The notes beneath the pieces were generated by a model, which worked only from the letters and a program-made list of their open reading frames with translations, was not told the DNA's origin and ran no database searches. From Lepidodermella squamata (Eukaryota; Gastrotricha): a stretch of 64,000 bases of DNA. Of the stretch, positions 21,751 through 32,943 are shown piece after piece (position 1 is the stretch's first letter; every line of letters starts with the position of its first letter). The stretch spans positions 558,001 to 622,000 of the forward strand of contig JBLDXI010000048.1 in assembly GCA_047495785.1 (NCBI GenBank). The letters run 5' to 3'. The translations under genes were made by a program, and so were the position numbers.

Positions 21751-24700
21751 CTAAACGCCGTTGTAGCATTTGGAAGGATCGGTGTATGAAGTTTCGCCCG
21801 CAAACTGATCAACAATAAATGTGGTTATTCGCAGAGAGAACCTTGGAAACGCCGTAAATACCTCAGTTGATTTGCAGCCGAAATTCGCCCGTCGGCATTC
21901 AGCAAATTTGGTCTTTTGAGCGTCGTTGTAACAGCGAACGTATTTCTGTCACGATTGAGTAAATCATGAATGAAGATTAAAGATTCCACAAACCATACCC
22001 AGTTGAGATCAGCTCGGTGGTTACAGGCCAGAAGGTTGCGGCCGAAGAAAGCGAAAGCGTTGAACGCTGGAGACTGAAAGAACATTTTGAAAACTCATTC
22101 TCAAAGCTGGACGTCAACTCCTACGAATTTGGTTTCCCCGGGTAGACAAGCTTGATCACCAGCTATGCAGCGGAAAGTCGTGCCCTTCACGCATTTCCTC
22201 ACATTCTGCGAGGCGGAAAACTAGTTTTGGTAGGCGAAACAGAGCATAACTCACGCCCTTGTTGCAGTTGTCCGTGAACCGAGTAGTCCACTCTTTGAAA
22301 ACTGTTTCGCCTTCCCGGCAGTACCGCCTGCACGCCTCGAACTGGCCCGTTACCGAGTTGATGCAACGGAAAGCAACTAGAGCTGTAATATCATCGACAT
22401 TTTAACTATCGAATCCGTGTGTTATCCTAATCAATATGTTAAAATCCTGTCTGATCGGCGAGCCGTTATACGTGCACTAAAACGGCACCAAAAAAGCGCG
22501 GATCGCAAAGAAAAATTAGCACCCAACAACCCCTGAGGCGAAGAACGCATTTATTATCTAGTTGAGGTGAATCGCAGACGGTCGTTTAATCCTTAATCTA
22601 ACCTGCAGTGTCCAGACAGCGCCATTTGGCTGCGATCAGACCGATTAATTAATTGAAATCTAATATCCGTTTAGCCATTGAGAACAGAAGCTATTATGTA
22701 GGCGAGGTAAAGACTGGACTTACTACAACTTTTGATTCGGTCAGAGTTCTCACAGTCGACGAAACCATCATCGCCCCAGCATTGCAACTCAGGGGAATCA
22801 AATCCCTGGCCACGGCAAGAATTGCCAGCTGCAGTTAAATTGCCTTTAGGCAGATCACTGTACCGTAATTGCGGCCCGGTAACGTCAGCCCAGCGCGTGA
22901 AAGTTGCGCCTGTTGAGGTCTTAGTCAAGAGTGATCCTTCGTAGTCGTTCGCGCTCGGCGTGATGCGGCATTCCCGTGTGAATTCAGTTGCTTTTACGCC
23001 AGGGCAGGTCGCAAATATCGTTAATGTGGCGCTCTCTTGTTGACCTTGGTAAGGCATGTGAGAGTATATGAGTGCCTCGTTTTTATCGGTTACAAAAACA
23101 CGGCCGTGCCAGGCAGCGACTCTGCAAAACCTGTAATTTACGACGGTAGAAACAATTGAAATTGAAATTGAAATGTTTAACATTCATACTTGAATCCTGG
23201 ATATCCATCAGCTCCCAGGTTTCTTATAAGGAAATAGTTCATGCAATTCATAGCCCCTGAAACAAGTAAAAGCATGAAACTGAAATTGCGTGTAGCTTAT
23301 GTACAAACATGCATATTCCAGGTTGGGGATAAACGGGAATGTGAACATCAAGCCACTTGTATTCCCCTGAACAAACAATATTATTTATTGGTTCATTCTA
23401 ATGCCTTTTTATTATTTCATACCGTTATGATCTTCCACGAACAGCCAATCGTACCAACCGTACCAACTTTAGGCGTTGAAATATTCGCTACAGAACAGGG
23501 ACTCACGTAGATTTCACCACCACAGCCTTTCGCTGGATCAGTCGGGTACGCGTCGGGTACGGTAACTTCAGCCCAGCGCGTGCAAGTCGCACCTGTTGAA
23601 GTCTTTGTCAAGAGTGATCCTTCGTAGTCGTTCGCGCTCGGCGTGATGCGGCATTCTCGTGTAAATTCAGTAGCTTTCACGCCCGGGCAGGTCGCAAAGA
23701 CCGTAAGTGTGGCGCGCTCACCTTGGTCTAGGTAAGGCATGTGAGAGTATACCAGTGCCTCGTTTTTATCGGTTACAAAAACACGGCCGTGCCAGGCAGC
23801 GATTTTGCAGAACCTGTATTCACAGCAGAAATATAAAAAACGGAAATAGAAATCTTTCCTTTTCTATACTTGAAACCTGGATAACCATCAACTCCCAATG
23901 TTCTTATTAGGAAATAGTTCATGCAATTCACCGCCCCTGAAACAGTTGAAAACAGCATACTAGAGTTGCCTGTAGCTTATGTACATACATGCAAATTGTA
24001 GATTTGGGACATTCGGGAATGCGAACATTAAGCCACTTGTATTCCCCTGTTCAAACGAGATTTTTATTGCTTTATTCTAATGGCTGATTTTATTTTTTCA
24101 TACCGTTGTGACCTTCCATGAACAGCCAACCGTACCAACTGTACCGGCTTTAGGGGTTGAAATATTCGCTACAGTACAAGGTCCGACGTAGATTTCACCA
24201 CCACAGCCTTTCGCTGGATCTGTAGGATACGGGATGTCGCAGACGTCGCCACCCAGGCCATCCGGGCAAACGCATTTCGTGCAGTTGAAACTCGGGTTAG
24301 GATAGCCCCCATTTTGGCAGGCAATCGTCGTTCTGTTGCAAGCATTTGAATCTGGAAGAAAATCGAGATACTATTTTTTAAAGCTGATCATATCAGGATG
24401 GCTCATATTATCGATTGTGTTCAGTTGACTAATAATAAGATAAAACCCGATTCAGCGACCCCAGGAGATTCCGATTTTGATTCTGATTTTATTATGCATT
24501 TTGTTTTGCAGCGATTATTTCTCGGCGCCTGACCTCAGAGGTCGTAAAATCTACTAGCTCATCCAGTTTAGATTTAACGAGGATTTGAAGATGTTTCGAA
24601 GAATGTCGAAAAGCTAGCATCCACGCAGATCCAACATTATTGTGGCATAGCGCATGGTCACGTTGGAAGTGTCTAAGCATTGAGCTTAAGCTACATAGTT

Positions 24701-26746
24701 GAACTTCTGGGCGCGCGCTGCCTCCAACTTATCAATGTCTGTTATGTGATACGGTAAGCAGACCGAAAGGCACCAAAAATCAAGACGCGGAAGAGTGTAG
24801 GTTTTGGACGCTTTTAGCCGTAGAGACTTCGATGTGAACGATTTGCATATTATGCCATTAATTAATGGTAACGTCTGGACAACGCATTGCAGTGCTCAGG
24901 GAACGTAAGGTGCTTATATCAACGATCATTGCGAGATCTTTAACTGAATCGACAACATTTAGCTCGCAGGAGAAGGGGCTAAGATCCCTCACGACCTCCA
25001 GTTTGAGAATTCGCGGGTAGACGAACCTCATTTTGATCCAGGGAAACCGGGAAACCAGGAGATTCAAAATATACCTACACATTACCCATATTCAAATATT
25101 AACAACTTTGATAACCCACTGAAGCATTTGTAGAGCGTGTTCAACTTGAACGAGTCGAGCAGTGACAGGTGAGAAGTTTGCCCAAAACTTGTTACATATC
25201 GTCGATCGGACGGATACCAGTCGGGTAAGAAAAGAGGCTGATGTGCATCTGTTATTGGATTGAAAAGCGAATCGTAGTCGAATTGAGTCGCATTGTAGTA
25301 CGTTTGGGCGTCGTTGATAGCGTACCTAGTTACATAAATCCAATAATGTGCCAGTCGCTTGACATAGAATTCTCAACAAACCTATTTTCGTAACCAGGGT
25401 ATGGGATGAGGTATTGGTCGCGATCGGGCCGCCTTATTTCCATTGTTATTCCAAAGGCGAATGCGATTTTTCTGACCAGGATTTGAACCTAATTTGAACA
25501 GCATTTTCGCGATTTCTTTCACGACAAAATATAGAGAAACTTACTGGAAGGTCATTTTCGCTGAGAACTTGTTGAAAGCCAACAAACTTCAAAGGGTAAT
25601 CAGTAGAGTAACCACCCCAGGACCTGAAAATGTGTCGTGAACAGTGAACAGAGTCGCTAAAATGAAATTATTTACGGCATTGTTAAGAAAATGATCGAGT
25701 TGGGTTGATTCAGGTCGATTGTCGATCGTTCCTCAAATCTCAGGCAAGTAACCGATTCGATTAGCGCAATTGCTTGCTTTGCAATCCCTTTATACTCATC
25801 GGCTGGAAAAACAAATAAGTTAACAACTTCTGATTAATAAATTCACTTTTAGGCAAGATTAACTAAATATGCATAAACAATTTCTACTTTTTCAGATATA
25901 CTTGTTATTTAACCATAACCTTAACCATGAGATTCCCCGAGCTATTGACCATAAACAGCCCGAATCCATATTAATTTATGAGCTTAACATGGAATTCGCG
26001 ATAATGACCCTAATACCGCACTTAATGCAGGCATCAGCTGTTGCGCGCTAATGTAGCGGTGCTAGAATTTCAAATTCCAGGGTTACGAAATTAAAGGTAG
26101 GGCCCAGCTAGAACTACAGTGCAGAAGCATGATTATATCACAATGAATCGCAAAACTGAAAACCCCACAAAAGATGAAATAATCAACCAGAATCGTTCTT
26201 TATAGCGAAAAGTTCACTATAAAAGGTTCGTTATAAACGAGTTTGGCGACATGTAAAAGTGGCTCGTGCCACTCAATTTCGCTCCATATAGTCGCTATCT
26301 GACCAGTTCCGTTATAACAAAAGCGCGCTGTAAAAGAAAGAAGCGTCAAAATGCCTCAAGGCTCAAGTCGGCTGAGAGCGAGCGCGACTAAGTCTCACAC
26401 ATTTTTTGCAGAATTGCCCTACGTTCATGATAAATTTGAAGGTATTAGCTGCGATCTTCAGAACCACGGAAATAAAATGTGCAAACTTACTCATGTCTAG
26501 ATCGCCGACCGTTGATAAATACCACGTTCCATTGTTGAATGTGTAAGGAATGGGCAAGGGCCAGGGCGTAGCGGCCGGTTGGCCCGGCGTGAAGGCATCG
26601 GTCCAGTCAGGGTACATTTTCAAATTTATAGCAGGGATTGCCGGATCAGTGTTTTGAAATGGCGGTAAGTTAAACGGCTCTCCTGAACGGCACGACGAAA
26701 GTCGAAAGAACGAATAAACAGAAAGAAGAACGTAAACACGCAACAT
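21751..26746 (-). CDS. Pseudo-astacin (astacin-EGF-CUB, zinc site lost), copy A, with in-frame internal duplication
   Basis: Seventeen exons on the minus strand: 26491-26746, 25676-25802, 25545-25623, 25382-25488, 25120-25325, 24104-24351, 23989-24046, 23870-23936, 23423-23813, 23309-23366, 23190-23256, 22724-23130, 22255-22382, 22125-22205, 21999-22073, 21862-21945, 21751-21804. They join in frame to 830 aa. Order: signal peptide, astacin-like domain (to about 258), EGF (CQNGGYPNPSFNC), CUB-like module, then a Cys-rich tail. The active-site segment reads RKIAFAFGITME where active astacins have HExxHxxGxxH: R160, K161, F164 and M170 replace all three His and the Glu, while RRPDRDQY after it is kept. 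Exon 23423-23813 is a chimera, joining TRWAEVT to a second CUB half, so this copy has two CUB-related modules where the paralogues have one. It should be secreted and non-proteolytic. Confidence 0.85.
26190..26340. repeat. Possible pogo/Tc1-like inverted-repeat remnant
   Basis: GAATCGTTCTTTATAGCG, CGTTATAAACGAGTTTGGCG and GTTATAACAAAAGCGCGCTG resemble the repeated GTTATAACGAAC-type ends of pogo-like MITEs. A related stretch lies at 53500-53667. Ends and duplication are unclear. Confidence 0.3.
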
Positions 26747-27300
26747 TGAATATAGTGATTAAACTACAAAACTAGGAAATTAAATTAGAAGCAATTATCA
26801 AGCAGTCATCAGGAAGAAATATTCAATAAATCAGTAATCAGTGCAAGGAAACGGCTGAATCAGTGCGTGTCGAACAATTTCCTCTGAAATCAAGACATTT
26901 TATGAGTTAAGCCTCCTTGAAAAATCGAAGCCCATTCAGACCATTCAATTTTTACTACGAATTGTTACCGTTTGTCTATGGTCGATGGTTGAGTCAAAAA
27001 TCATTATTGATTGAAATGTGTGTCTGTGAGTCGCATCAGAATATCAATTTTATGAAACTAGGATTGCTGATTGAAAAATCACTAAAAAAATATATATGTT
27101 ACGATCGCGAGAGAAAAGAAGCGAGATGTTTTGAAATCAAGAGGCCTCTTAGTCGCGCGTGCCCACAATTTTGTTTTCGAATTTCGAGAAGAGCACGCGA
27201 TTAAAATGGTGGACGTAAACTTTCCTAATGAATGAACGTCTCTAAACAGAGCGGTTTACATTTGATAATAATTCTGGAGGAAGCACTGAACTTCTCAAGC
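26747..27300. other. Upstream region of pseudo-astacin copy A
   Basis: No gene was seen. Parts (for example the CGAGAGAAAAGAAGCGA...GATGTTTTGA block and GTGGACGTAAACTTTCCTAATGAATGAACG) recur in altered form at about 37,805-37,930 upstream of copy B, so this is old duplicated promoter or flank sequence. Confidence 0.5.
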
Positions 27301-27895
27301 TATTTGTGCTAAAATGAGAGGTCCTTCGCCCAGGACTGGAATAAGTATCAAACCATCCGGTACCGAAGCTCGGAAATTTCAGCTAATTTTGAATAAAAAT
27401 TTGGTCCGCCGTCCGCTTCGTCCTCCCGATCCGCGAAGCTGTCGAGCAACTACGTCTCTCTGCGAACCCGGTGCCCCGGTCTCCGCTAGCCCTGATCGCC
27501 AGCAGGCTTCCTCGGGGTCCTCTGCCCACCTTCGGTGTGTGATCGTTCCGTGTCTCTTCCGTCTTTCTACATCTTGTACGTCTTGTCTTGTATAATCCTG
27601 GTTCCTCTTCTCCTTTCTTTTCTTTTTCTTCCTGATGCACTCCTTCTGTTCTGATTGACCCATTACATGTAATCTTCTGCATACGATAAATATTCCTTTA
27701 GCTCGCCCACTAGCGTCCTCAGCGCACTGCCGCCGGCAAGCGCATGTCGTCTCACAACCGCGTGCCATCTCTGTCACTTTGTATATGTATATTGTTCGCA
27801 AGAAAGAAATTTATTATGTTATATTGTTCTTTTATATTTTTGTGACTGATGGACAAATAAATTTGAATTTAGAATTTAGAATTTTGGTCGAAAAA
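27301..27895 (+). mobile_element. Probable LINE 3' end
   Basis: A GC-richer block (about 27390-27780) unlike its surroundings ends in GACAAATAAATTTGAATTTAGAATTTAGAATTTT. This is a short tandem tail of the type found at the 3' ends of non-LTR elements. No reverse transcriptase is recognisable, and the long frames on both strands of the block lack protein character. Confidence 0.35.
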
Positions 27896-28630
27896 CACAA
27901 CTTTTCGTAGTATTTTTCGGAAACTTCCCGAATTTCCCCCATTTTCTTCCTAATTTTGCCGCAAAGTGACGCCGAAGTGCGTCCCAAGATAAAATCTAAC
28001 AATACAGCAGCCTGCAGGAATAGGTCTTATAGGCTGAATTTTTTTATTCGAGGATGGTTTGGTAAATGAGGACAGTAGGCGAAAAATGAGCCAGTTTTGC
28101 TGCAGGAACGACAAGTTCTGATATTCAGATTTTTCTTAAGATTTTTCGGCGTCACAGTGCGAAATTGCCGCCACCATGGATAACGTGGTAGGACACTTTT
28201 TCAAGTCCTGCCTTCGCCATAACATCGTTCTCGCCGGAAAGAATGCAATATGTGACGCCGTTTCCAATTGAATACGCAAACGCTTGTCGTTACGTAATTC
28301 AGGTGCTTCTAGATGCCTTTATGGCCTTACAGACCGTTTATTTATTTATCTTATTTCAGAGTTACTTGCATTATCGCGTAAGCGATCTGAGCAATATACA
28401 GTACAATATTCAGCAATAATGAAAAGCAATATATTGGTTTCTTGGTACTTGAACACAAGCTTTCAAAAATGCTGACTGAATGGTTGCTGTTGATGTAACA
28501 ATGGTGTCCTTTCGAATGAAAAGGCATGAAGTGATGTATCTCTGTCAAATTTGACGCCAAAATGACTCGATCACAATAATAATAGATGAAAGTGAGAAGT
28601 GAGCAACACGGTATTGGGGGTATTTTGGCT
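27896..28630. other. Intergenic, nothing recognised
   Basis: No gene or repeat could be identified. The segment ends at the start of the second copy of the large duplicated unit (about 28630). Confidence 0.5.
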
Positions 28631-28868
28631 ATTCGAAAAGACTGAATCGGGTCCATTCATTCGAGTGAAGTACGAGACTTCATCAATTTCAAATGCAGAT
28701 TACAATTATCCGCAACCGGAGCCCATTTTCAGTGCGAACAGTCGAAATATGCAAGCCCGCATTTTATTTTGTATCAGCCCTGACAAACTCTCACTACGCA
28801 TGCAAATTCATTCAACTGCATCTCGCCACTACTCTCTTCACTCGGCGCTTGATCGTAATTCATTGTTT

Positions 28869-29311
28869 TCACAGCTTTTTCACGTAGGTGGTGCCGGTGA
28901 AGCGGGGAGGATTGGAAATACGCTTCAAGCAGTTGGACTTGTTTGAAAAGACGCACGACTTGGTGTTCGGATTGAAACGGAACGCGTAACAGTCCTTAGT
29001 GCTCGAACACGCCTGGCCACATAGCGCCTCATTCGCTTGGCTCTCCTGAGCGTAAGAGCCCTCACAGTCGTCAAAGGACATCGTTCCGAATCTGGAAAGG
29101 ACATCTTTCCTCAACTTGAGGTAGTCCGCTGAAAAGTTGGCCACGTCAATGATCAAGAATATTCGATGGAAGCAAAATACTCACAAGAACTCATCGTCGT
29201 AGTCGGTGGGGCTTTAGCGACTCGTGCATCTTTGATCAGAGATACGGCCAACGCCTCAGGTTGAATGGCGAAGCCAATAAGTAGAACGGAAACAGCGATC
29301 TTTGCGAACAT
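28869..29311 (-). CDS. Small secreted PAN/apple-like protein, copy 3
   Basis: Exons complement(29185..29311) and complement(28869..29128) encode 128 aa. It is almost identical to copy 2 at 17421-17863 (for example GSYAQESQANEALCGQAC and YAFRFNPNTKSC). The signal peptide, the six cysteines and the 56-nt intron are intact. It belongs to the second copy of the duplicated unit and is presumably secreted. Confidence 0.75.
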
Positions 29312-29748
29312 GTTTAAAACTCAAAAGTTGAATTAAAATGAGAAAATTAAAGGAATGCTATTCCTGACAAATTATACGCAGCTTCTCGGCTTTTCGGTTG
29401 TCTTTGTTGAAACAGGCGCTGACACTAAGTCTTGTACGTTATAGCGCCGAGCTTGTACGTGAAAATAGAAGCATCACGGACTTGATAATCGTAAGACAGG
29501 TTTGATATCTTGAAAATAAGGCAAACCGAAACTTGACGAAAGGGAATCATAAGCACAAATTCGCACTTGTCACATACATTTATGTGACTTTATCCAATGT
29601 ACGTGAAATTGAGAATTGAGAATAATACCATCTCCGTTAAATTCCTTGTGAAAAACCATCGACAGATCACATACAGTCAACAGACAGGTGCATTTCGAAA
29701 ACATTTTGCTCACGTACAATCACCGGATATTTTCAGCCATGATTCAAC

Positions 29749-30393
29749 GGCCGTAGATGTTTCTATCGGAACAATGTCTCTGCTACGCGGAACAAAATCT
29801 CTTCTACCGTCGGAATCTATCGGAATAATAAAAATATCTCTTTTCTCACGAAATTATTTATTTCCCTCTCAATATCTTTTTACTCGACTGAAATGTCTTT
29901 TTTCGGCGAAACGCTTAACCACGCTTCGGAGGACGACCACGCCTCTTGCCACCACGAACGGGAGCAGCAGCTTTCACTGATTGATCGCCAGTAGCTTCAG
30001 CTTCGATGACAGACGAACTGACCTTCCTCCTCCTCGTCCTAGCCATCGTCCTCCAGCAGAGCTGTTAATTCAAAACATCCGGAGGCACTCAAATAAAGAG
30101 AGATAAGCAACCAAAGGCGAAATTGTGGAAATATCATTGCTGTATCGTTCTATCAATGTTGAAAATCAACTACTGAGAATTATTCCTTTTTCTGGCCCGA
30201 AGACGACTAATCGGCAACGTGGTCTCCTGCGCTGACGCGTGACCGCCATCTTTTAATTGCTTTATTGTTCCGACGGAAAAGAGATACTTTCCGATAAATT
30301 AGAAAATTTTCCGCATTAAAATGTCTTTCGGATAATTGTAGATATTTTGTTCCGTGAACCAGAGACATTGTTCCGATAGAAAGATATTACCTC
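29749..30393. mobile_element. 645-bp inverted-repeat transposon with 8-bp target duplication
   Basis: The homologous site in the other unit (near 18290) is uninterrupted, giving exact ends. GATTCAAC is present at 29741-29748 and again at 30394-30401, an 8-bp target-site duplication. Both ends carry TTTCTATCGGAACAATGTCT followed by CTG and then GCGGAACAAAATCTC-like sequence in opposite orientation. An 8-bp duplication suggests a hAT-like mechanism, by inference. The element holds one tiny minus-strand AT-hook ORF and no transposase. Confidence 0.85.
29915..30046 (-). CDS. 43-aa AT-hook peptide encoded inside the transposon
   Basis: A 44-codon frame, from ATG at 30044-30046 to TAA, starts MARTRRRKVSSS and ends GGKRRGRPPKRG. 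KRRGRPPKR is a canonical AT-hook core (RGRP flanked by basic residues), a minor-groove AT-binding motif as in HMGA proteins. The peptide is basic at both ends with a short Ala/Glu middle. It lies wholly inside the 645-bp element. It could be a remnant of a larger element protein or a functional element-encoded DNA-binding peptide. A chance match to such a motif with start and stop is unlikely but possible. Confidence 0.55.
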   Translation of the reverse strand: MARTRRRKVSSSVIEAEATGDQSVKAAAPVRGGKRRGRPPKRG

Positions 30394-30528
30394 GATTCAA
30401 CCGCTCCTGGTTCAACAGAAGCAAATAGGCGGCAAGGAAGCGAGAAATCGGCTAGGAGAATCATTCTCAATTTGCCAAGTTTCTTATTACTTTCCAGTGA
30501 TAAACTTTCACCAATTCTTCATTTGAAC

Positions 30529-30902
30529 ATGCCTTCTTGTTGCGCTGTTTATGGCATGCGTTGCTGTCCAACAAACGATGGCTTCGGCCGTTGTTAAATG
30601 CCCGGAGAGTGGGTTGAAGATTTCAGCGTGTGTGTTTATATTTTCTTGCAGAACCTATAATGTTCGTTATTCCGCTGACTGGCTGATGGCTATAGTAATT
30701 GCCCGATTCGGCAAGGCTAATGCGAATCAATGCAACGGCTACTTCACAGCGATCAAGAAACTGGCGAACACTGCCGAAAGTGGCGATGAAATGCCAAGGC
30801 TTCCATTATTTCTATAGCAACAAGACCTGCTATGTCTCCAACAAAGATCAGTGCATGACATCTGATTTTGAACCTCTTTCTTCATCTACAAGCTCGATTT
30901 GA
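30529..30902 (+). pseudogene. Plus-strand PAN-like gene, copy 5 (broken)
   Basis: This corresponds to copies 2 and 3 of the other unit. The ATG (30529) is out of frame with the signal peptide ACVAVQQTMASAVV. Exon 2 encodes IARFGKANANQCNGYFTAIK and then shifts frame before AKCQGFHYFYSNKTCYVSNK. No intact product is possible. Confidence 0.65.
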
Positions 30903-31238
30903 AGTTTGAAGGTTGAAGTCCTTGTGCTATCCCGGTTATTCGTTCTTGCAAAGTTGCAACACTACCTACTAGCCACTAGCCTACACGAAGTGCATAGCTG
31001 ACTATAAGAGTGCTGAAACATGAAGTCACGTTAATCCACTATGAGCAATCAAGTTAATTGACACGACAAGGGAGCATAACAACATATTACTCAAACTGTG
31101 TCGATGAGTATTCCCGAGAAAATAGCCAAATTAATTCATGTTTCGCGGATCCGCAAGCGAAATTTGTATTTGAGTAAAACTATGCAAGGAGGCAGCTAAG
31201 AAATTTGCAGATGAACAACTTGAATCAGCGCCCGTGCA

Positions 31239-31245
31239 TATAAAG
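31239..31245 (+). promoter_or_regulatory. TATA box of Ly6-like gene 2
   Basis: TATAAAG in GTGCATATAAAGCGGCC, at the same distance (85 bp) from the ATG as in copies 1 and 3. Confidence 0.6.
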
Positions 31246-31323
31246 CGGCCAGAAATCGTCATGGAAATCATCCGCAAACCAGAATCCATCAATTGCAGCT
31301 AACCTTATATCAGCTATCTAGCA

Positions 31324-31783
31324 ATGGCCGTTACGCAAGCTATGTATGTCATTTTCGCTCTGGCCGCCTTGGCCACCTTCGCAGGTAATTTTCGTGAGCC
31401 CCAATTTTGAGAAAATAAATTGTAACGTTTGACTTGTAGATGCCCTAACATGCTACGATGGTAGCGATGGAACAACAAACACGTGCAATGGTACGCAATA
31501 CACCGCTTGCTCGGTAAGTCACAACTACTTTGTTGAAACCATTGTCATTGTCCGATTTCTAAAGAAATCTGTTACGAAAACAACATTGTTCGGCGCCACA
31601 ACCACCTCGATTTCAAAGGGCTGTTCAACGAGCTGTACACCGGCTAGCGGCTGTGCTTTGACGATCGCATGCTCGGAGGTTTATTGCTGCACGACTGATA
31701 AATGCAACTCTGGTGAAATGGCGACGCCACTGGCTGCTCTTATCTTGGGTGCTACAGCACTCATCTACTTCGCCAAGATGTAA
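31324..31783 (+). CDS. GPI-anchored Ly6/uPAR-like protein, copy 2
   Basis: Exons 31324-31384, 31440-31513 and 31565-31783 encode 117 aa, differing from copy 1 by very few residues (LGATA for LSATA near the C-terminus, M for L in the signal peptide). The signal peptide, CCTTDKCN motif and hydrophobic GPI-type tail are intact. Introns are also nearly identical, which indicates recent duplication or conversion. Confidence 0.85.
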
Positions 31784-32943
31784 CGAATCGAACGACAAAT
31801 TGACTTAACGTTCATTAGTTTTTAGTGGGATTCTTTGATTCAAAGAGAACGTAGTGATCACACGTTTCGATTCTTCTGGACTCTCACTACGCTCCCTATG
31901 ATTATTCTAGACTAATGTGTGATGGCGCGTTTTTTCCCAATTTTTCGCGCAGGAATCGATTCACCGAATAAATTTTATCATAGATATCCACGGGATTCAT
32001 GAATTCCAATTCAAAATTGCCTATTACTAATTACCATAAGAACTGAAAACAACTGAATGTTAACGCTATTGCCGTGCAATTTCGCCCAAATTTGGGTCTT
32101 CTTCAACTATGCCAGTCAGTTGAATTTTCAGAAAGCATTTAGGCAAAAAAGGAATTATATAGAGGAGTTATTGGGCTATCGATTGTCGGGTTTTGCAAGT
32201 TCGGACGATTTTGCATTAATTTATGGTTAGTTTTGTCGCCACCTAAACTCGTGGCCGGAATTAGGGATTAGGACTCGAAGCGGCCAAAATTAAGGATTGT
32301 CTATGCATTAGCATTCTTTAAATAGTTTTGTAGTTTGTTTCGTAATGCTTCCTCGGCTACCTAGGTAAAGACCTAATTATAGAATAATTATAGAAAACCA
32401 TCAAAGTGATGACTAAAGATTTTTACCTGCCCTTTATAGTTAATTAGTTAACTAGAGGGAAATCTCGAGGGAAAATAAGGCTCTAGGCAATAGTCAAAAA
32501 CTTCCCATGATGACCAAACAGTTTAAAGAACTAAGGATGTTGGAATAAAAAGCTCACGTTACACGTTCGCTCACGTACAGCTGATATTTCTAGCCTGAAT
32601 TTAACCGCGCCAGGTTTGCGCCAAAGGGAAAGTGGGCGGCACGGAAGCGAGAAATCGGCTGGGAGAATCATTCTCAAATTTTTCATCTGTCGACCTGTCG
32701 ACCTGTTCACCTGTTCTTCGGAAGACTGAAGGCAATAATATCATTCGAGAACTTTACACAATTTTATTGAGCACAATGATCATGTTGAAGTTTGATGGAA
32801 CAGCTAAAGCAACAGTCACAGGAAAAACTGTGACATAACATCCTACATATTTAGGGCGCATACTTTATTAGAAGTCTTTCAAATTCATCGATCACTTTTT
32901 GTTTCTGCATTAGTTGGTTCTTAAGTTAGATGATTTGATTGAG
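31784..32943. other. Intergenic part of duplicated unit (second copy)
   Basis: Nearly identical to 20123-21040, then joined by a deletion near 32690 to sequence matching about 21480-21750. The PAN-like pseudogene of the first unit is absent. No gene was seen. Confidence 0.6.

Noticed and set aside
27379-27801. Overlapping 140- and 99-aa minus-strand frames rich in Arg, Lys and Glu
   Set aside because: Low-complexity polypurine translation of a probable LINE 3' region, without a domain.
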